Assembly: GCF_013033355.1 (NCBI RefSeq)
Contig: NZ_WQDY01000006.1
Coordinates: 62,001-126,000 of the forward strand
Length of the DNA stretch: 64,000 nucleotides
Source: Ruegeria lacuscaerulensis
GTDB lineage: Bacteria; Pseudomonadota; Alphaproteobacteria; Rhodobacterales; Rhodobacteraceae
Direction: 5' to 3'
Part shown: positions 61,052-64,000 of the stretch, one piece after another
Layout of the letters: each line of letters starts with the position of its first letter
How positions within the stretch are numbered: position 1 is the first letter of the stretch
Notes under the pieces: model-generated
Told to the model about the DNA's origin: nothing
Seen by the model: only the letters and a program-made list of their open reading frames with translations
The model's database searches: none
Made by a program: the position numbers and the translations under genes

Positions 61052-61858
61052 ATGTCAAAAACTAACTTGGCACCAGTGACCTACTGTCGCCACAAAGACA
61101 AAGGTTGGTCTCGTTTCAAGACCTACCACTTCGCAGAAAACCTTACGCATTGCTCTGTTGTTCTCCAGGAAATTTTTCAGGCAGCGTCAGCATATCCAAT
61201 TGTTTTCAGACAAATTGGTCAACACATCATGCCGGTCGCTCTGCTTTCAATGAGCGAAACACAGACTTCACCTTTTATCGCGCCGGATGGTCGCTGGCTT
61301 GCAAGCTATGTGCCAGCTGCATTGCGCTGCCCCCCTTTTGAGGTGGAAGTAACAGACCCGAAAACCGAAGACTACAGACTAATGGTCAACGAGCGTTCCG
61401 AGTTGATTGGACTAAAATCCGACGGGGAACCTTTTTTCGATGACAAAGGTGAACTGTCGCAAGAATTACGCCGCGTTCTAGTCTTTCTAAAAGCCTGCGC
61501 GATCGAGACCAACAAAACACGCAAGCTATGCCAGATGATCTCTGATCTCGGTTTTCTTAAGCCCATAGAAATTTTCGAAAACGTTTCACTACCTAAGGGC
61601 TGCTTTGGTGCATCGCTTCCAAAAGTACGAGAAATGCCATCAGAGACCTTAGCGTTTTTATACGAAAGCGGTGCTCTGCTTTTGATTCATGCACATAAGG
61701 TTTCTATCGCTCACTGCACCTGGATTTCGCGCGCTCAAGAAAAATTGACCTATGATCGCTTTGCAAAACCATTCACAGAAAATTCAGAAGTCTCTGATTT
61801 CATTCAAGCATTAGCATGCGCCCAGTCGGATGAAATGATAGAAACCGGTGAAATGTGA
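61052..61858 (+). CDS. SapC-family protein
   Basis: A 268-residue protein of the SapC family, named after a Campylobacter S-layer-associated gene and often found beside type I secretion genes in alphaproteobacteria. Recognisable parts are AYPIVFRQIGQHIMPVALLS, PFIAPDGRWLASYVPAALRC and PFFDDKGELSQELRRVL. There is no signal peptide or membrane segment, so it should be cytosolic. Its precise role is unknown. It lies between the adhesin and the TolC-family gene, supporting a part in export of these substrates. Confidence 0.82.
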   Translation: MSKTNLAPVTYCRHKDKGWSRFKTYHFAENLTHCSVVLQEIFQAASAYPIVFRQIGQHIMPVALLSMSETQTSPFIAPDGRWLASYVPAALRCPPFEVEVTDPKTEDYRLMVNERSELIGLKSDGEPFFDDKGELSQELRRVLVFLKACAIETNKTRKLCQMISDLGFLKPIEIFENVSLPKGCFGASLPKVREMPSETLAFLYESGALLLIHAHKVSIAHCTWISRAQEKLTYDRFAKPFTENSEVSDFIQALACAQSDEMIETGEM

Positions 61859-61864
61859 ACTGTA

Positions 61865-63205
61865 ATGTCAAATCTCAGATTCACCCCCATCACAAAACTG
61901 CTCTTTGTTCTTTGTTGCTTATCAGGATGTGCTTCCGCACCTGACCTGGCGTTTGTTGAAAAGTCTTTTGAGCACGGATCGGTCGGCGTTGGCGCAACCG
62001 CGCCTTCACCTGAATTGGCAAAAAGTGAGTTCGGTCAACTCGTACGTTCAGCCGTTCAAAATAGTCCCTCCAACGCACGTAGCGCAAGCAGATATGACCT
62101 GGCAATTGCAGATCGCGACTCCACCCGGGGCGCATTTCTGCCACGCGTTTCAATGGGGATTAACGCCAGATCCGAACGCGTGGACAGCGATATAGCAGGT
62201 GTGACGCCCTTCGTTCGGATATCGCAACTAGTATATGACGGCGGCGCTGCGTCCGGAGAATTGACTGCCGCGAAAGCCCGAATTCTTGAAAGTCGCGGCG
62301 ATCAACTGCAAACTGCCGCTGCCATCGCCCTAACCGCAATTGAGGCATATGTCTCAGTTACTAATCAAAGAGAGATTCAAAGAATCTCCCTTGAAAACGT
62401 GGGCGTCCATGAGGAAATAACGCGCCTAATTACAGAGCGTTTTGAACAGGGCGCCGGTTCAAATGCCGATGTATTGACCGCGCAGTCCCGCATGGCAGAC
62501 GCGCGGACACGGTTCGCAGATGCCAGAGCCCGCACAGATCGTGCTGAAGCTCAGTTTCATGAAGTGTTTGGCCACGAACCTGGCACCTTATCACCAGCGA
62601 TAGAAGCTCCAAGAGTGCCAAGAACAGATGCACAGATCATTGCCGAAAGCCCTCAGGTTCGCCGCGCTGATGCTTCTTTGCTGGCGGCTAAATCGCAACA
62701 GTCAGCGGCGATTGCAAGACGTCAACCCGACATAGAAATTGCGGCATTCACGGATCGCGATGACGACAATGATGCGAATTTCGGCGTTGATCTATCGTTC
62801 AGCTACGAACTTGACAGCACAGGCCAACGAAAAGCGGCGATTGCCTCAGCAGAAGCTCAGGTCAAAGAGGCAGAATTTGCAAGAGAAGATCTGGTTCGTC
62901 AACTTCGCCGTGAGTTAGAATTCGTGCGCTCTGACCAAATGGCGGGAGCGGAAAGACTACAGGCAGCTCGGATTGCAGCCACCGTTAATGCTGACAGCGT
63001 TAAAGCTGCTCGCGCTCAGTTCACCATAGGACGGCGCAGCCTGATCGAAATCCTCGACGCACAACGCGACTTTGTCAACGCGCAGGAACGGCTAATCCTC
63101 GCCGAACAGAGTTTCTTTCTGACAAACTATGTGGTGCTCAGTTTGACAGGGGACATCCTTGATCTGTTGGGAATCCAGACGTTTGAACATGGAGCAAATC
63201 AATGA
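61865..63205 (+). CDS. TolC-family outer-membrane lipoprotein
   Basis: A 446-residue outer-membrane channel protein. The N-terminus is a lipoprotein signal with lipobox LSGC (Cys22). The mature part has two OEP repeats with long helices (RISQLVYDGGAASGELTAAK, FEQGAGSNADVLTAQSRMAD, and the second copy FTIGRRSLIEILDAQRDFVN). It forms the exit duct for type I secretion with the HlyD-type adaptor and exporter. Its stop overlaps the next exporter gene by ATGA, so it may serve both transporters. Confidence 0.88.
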   Translation: MSNLRFTPITKLLFVLCCLSGCASAPDLAFVEKSFEHGSVGVGATAPSPELAKSEFGQLVRSAVQNSPSNARSASRYDLAIADRDSTRGAFLPRVSMGINARSERVDSDIAGVTPFVRISQLVYDGGAASGELTAAKARILESRGDQLQTAAAIALTAIEAYVSVTNQREIQRISLENVGVHEEITRLITERFEQGAGSNADVLTAQSRMADARTRFADARARTDRAEAQFHEVFGHEPGTLSPAIEAPRVPRTDAQIIAESPQVRRADASLLAAKSQQSAAIARRQPDIEIAAFTDRDDDNDANFGVDLSFSYELDSTGQRKAAIASAEAQVKEAEFAREDLVRQLRRELEFVRSDQMAGAERLQAARIAATVNADSVKAARAQFTIGRRSLIEILDAQRDFVNAQERLILAEQSFFLTNYVVLSLTGDILDLLGIQTFEHGANQ

Positions 63206-64000
63206 TCGACCTGCGTTCCCTAACCAAAAGGACAGATTTACCTGATCTGGAAACGTGTTTGATTCACGTGGCTTCATCTTTGGAAAGATCGATTTCAGTA
63301 GCCAGTTTGCAGGCTGCAAGGTCCGGGGTATCGGGGAACTTAACCATTCCCCACGCGATTCAAGTTGCGCAAAATGCTGGACTCCAAGCTGGTTATGGCG
63401 CTTGGACGCTCTCGAGTTTCGACAATACGTTGGCTCCTGCCCTGTTATTTTTAAAAGACGATCGCGTCGTGGTTTTTCATGGGCGCTCGACCAGTGGCAG
63501 GGTCTTAATTTATGATCCAAGTCTGGGTGATGAGATTGGTGAAGTCTTCGAAAACAATCTCCAAGATGTTTATACCGGTTATGCGATCGTATTTCGCCGG
63601 TCTCAATCCGAAGATACAAAAAACAGCGGGTACCCTACTGCGGGCCATTGGTTCTGGTCCGCGATGGCAGCAAACCGTTGGTCCTATTTTCAGGTTGTCC
63701 TGGCGGCCTCGATTGCCAACCTGCTAGGTTTGTCCACCTCTGTTTTCATCATGGTCGTCTATGACCGTGTTCTACCTAACGAAGCCAAGGAGTCACTAAT
63801 TGCCCTGACAATAGGCGTTGGGTTGGCTTTGCTGTTCGACTTCGCCCTCAAGTTGTTGCGGGCAGGGTTCATTGATCAGGCTGGGCAGAAAGCCGACTTG
63901 ATCATCGGGCGTCGGATTTTCAATCAATTGGTTGATTTGCGCATGACTTCTCGTACCGGTTCAACCGGCGCTATGGCGAGCACAGTTAGGGAGTTCGAAA
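63202..64000 (+). CDS. Second type I secretion ABC exporter, LapB-like, partial
   Basis: The frame is open from ATG 63202 to the window end (266 codons seen). The first 130 residues resemble the C39-like domain of LapB/LssB exporters: LETCLIHVASSL, NLTIPHAIQVAQNAGLQAG, ALLFLKDDRVVVFHG and VLIYDPSLGDEIGEVF. The catalytic cysteine context of true bacteriocin-processing C39 peptidases is not present, as expected for a non-cleaving docking domain. The transmembrane domain begins YFQVVLAASIANLLGLSTSV followed by VYDRVLPNEAKESL. The ATPase domain lies outside the window. It differs from the PrtD-like exporter at 51826. Confidence 0.85.
   Translation, partial: MIDLRSLTKRTDLPDLETCLIHVASSLERSISVASLQAARSGVSGNLTIPHAIQVAQNAGLQAGYGAWTLSSFDNTLAPALLFLKDDRVVVFHGRSTSGRVLIYDPSLGDEIGEVFENNLQDVYTGYAIVFRRSQSEDTKNSGYPTAGHWFWSAMAANRWSYFQVVLAASIANLLGLSTSVFIMVVYDRVLPNEAKESLIALTIGVGLALLFDFALKLLRAGFIDQAGQKADLIIGRRIFNQLVDLRMTSRTGSTGAMASTVREFE

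Overview
The window looks like a chromosomal segment of a marine Roseobacter-group alphaproteobacterium (Rhodobacteraceae). The grounds are moderately high GC, the aglEFGAK alpha-glucoside locus, a GlnT/GlxBCD-type cluster, a bifunctional enoyl-CoA hydratase/phosphotransacetylase with acetate kinase, DUF3141 and FabI, and type I secretion genes with SapC. Species cannot be told from sequence alone. Coding density is high and many genes overlap by ATGA or TGATG. No rRNA, tRNA, insertion sequence or CRISPR array was recognised.

1-12.4 kb: a sugar region. aglEFGAK (minus strand) encodes an alpha-glucoside ABC importer and a GH13 alpha-glucosidase. It is divergent from a LacI-type regulator; a perfect 16-bp palindrome sits at the predicted agl transcription start and a near copy lies just before the regulator. 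Behind the regulator come a beta-glucosidase fused in frame to a glucokinase, a PfkB sugar kinase and a D-lyxose/D-mannose isomerase, so the block could take disaccharides to phosphorylated hexoses. Two small membrane proteins follow.

12.4-23.6 kb (minus strand): fabI, a DUF3141 PHA-synthase-like gene, the hydratase/pta fusion and ackA; then a glutamine-synthetase-III-like gene with three glutamate-synthase-like subunits (glxBCD/mgsABC type) and an XRE-cupin regulator.

23.6-27.1 kb: a cobalamin riboswitch, a short leader ORF, a DUF1636 protein and a BtuDFC-like ABC importer. 27.1-33.8 kb: a complete napFDAGHBC periplasmic nitrate reductase operon behind an FNR-like site, followed by a small membrane protein.

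33.8-46.6 kb: a large SAM-cyclase-ATPase-TPR protein, a DUF4242 protein, an FAD oxidoreductase, and a GAF histidine kinase/NarL-type regulator divergent from a ribose-type ABC importer operon ending in an SMP-30 lactonase.

46.6-50.8 kb (minus strand): a coupled SWIM zinc-finger protein and a large helical-repeat (DUF6493-like) protein, divergent from a LysR regulator. 51.8-64 kb: a type I secretion and adhesion locus with ABC exporter, membrane-fusion protein, a beta-propeller/RTX protein ending in a dockerin, an Ig-repeat adhesin with a cohesin-like module near its C-terminus, SapC, a TolC-family lipoprotein, and the start of a second, LapB-type exporter cut by the window end. The dockerin and cohesin-like domains on neighbouring secreted proteins suggest a non-cellulosomal surface-docking system and are the most interesting observation here.
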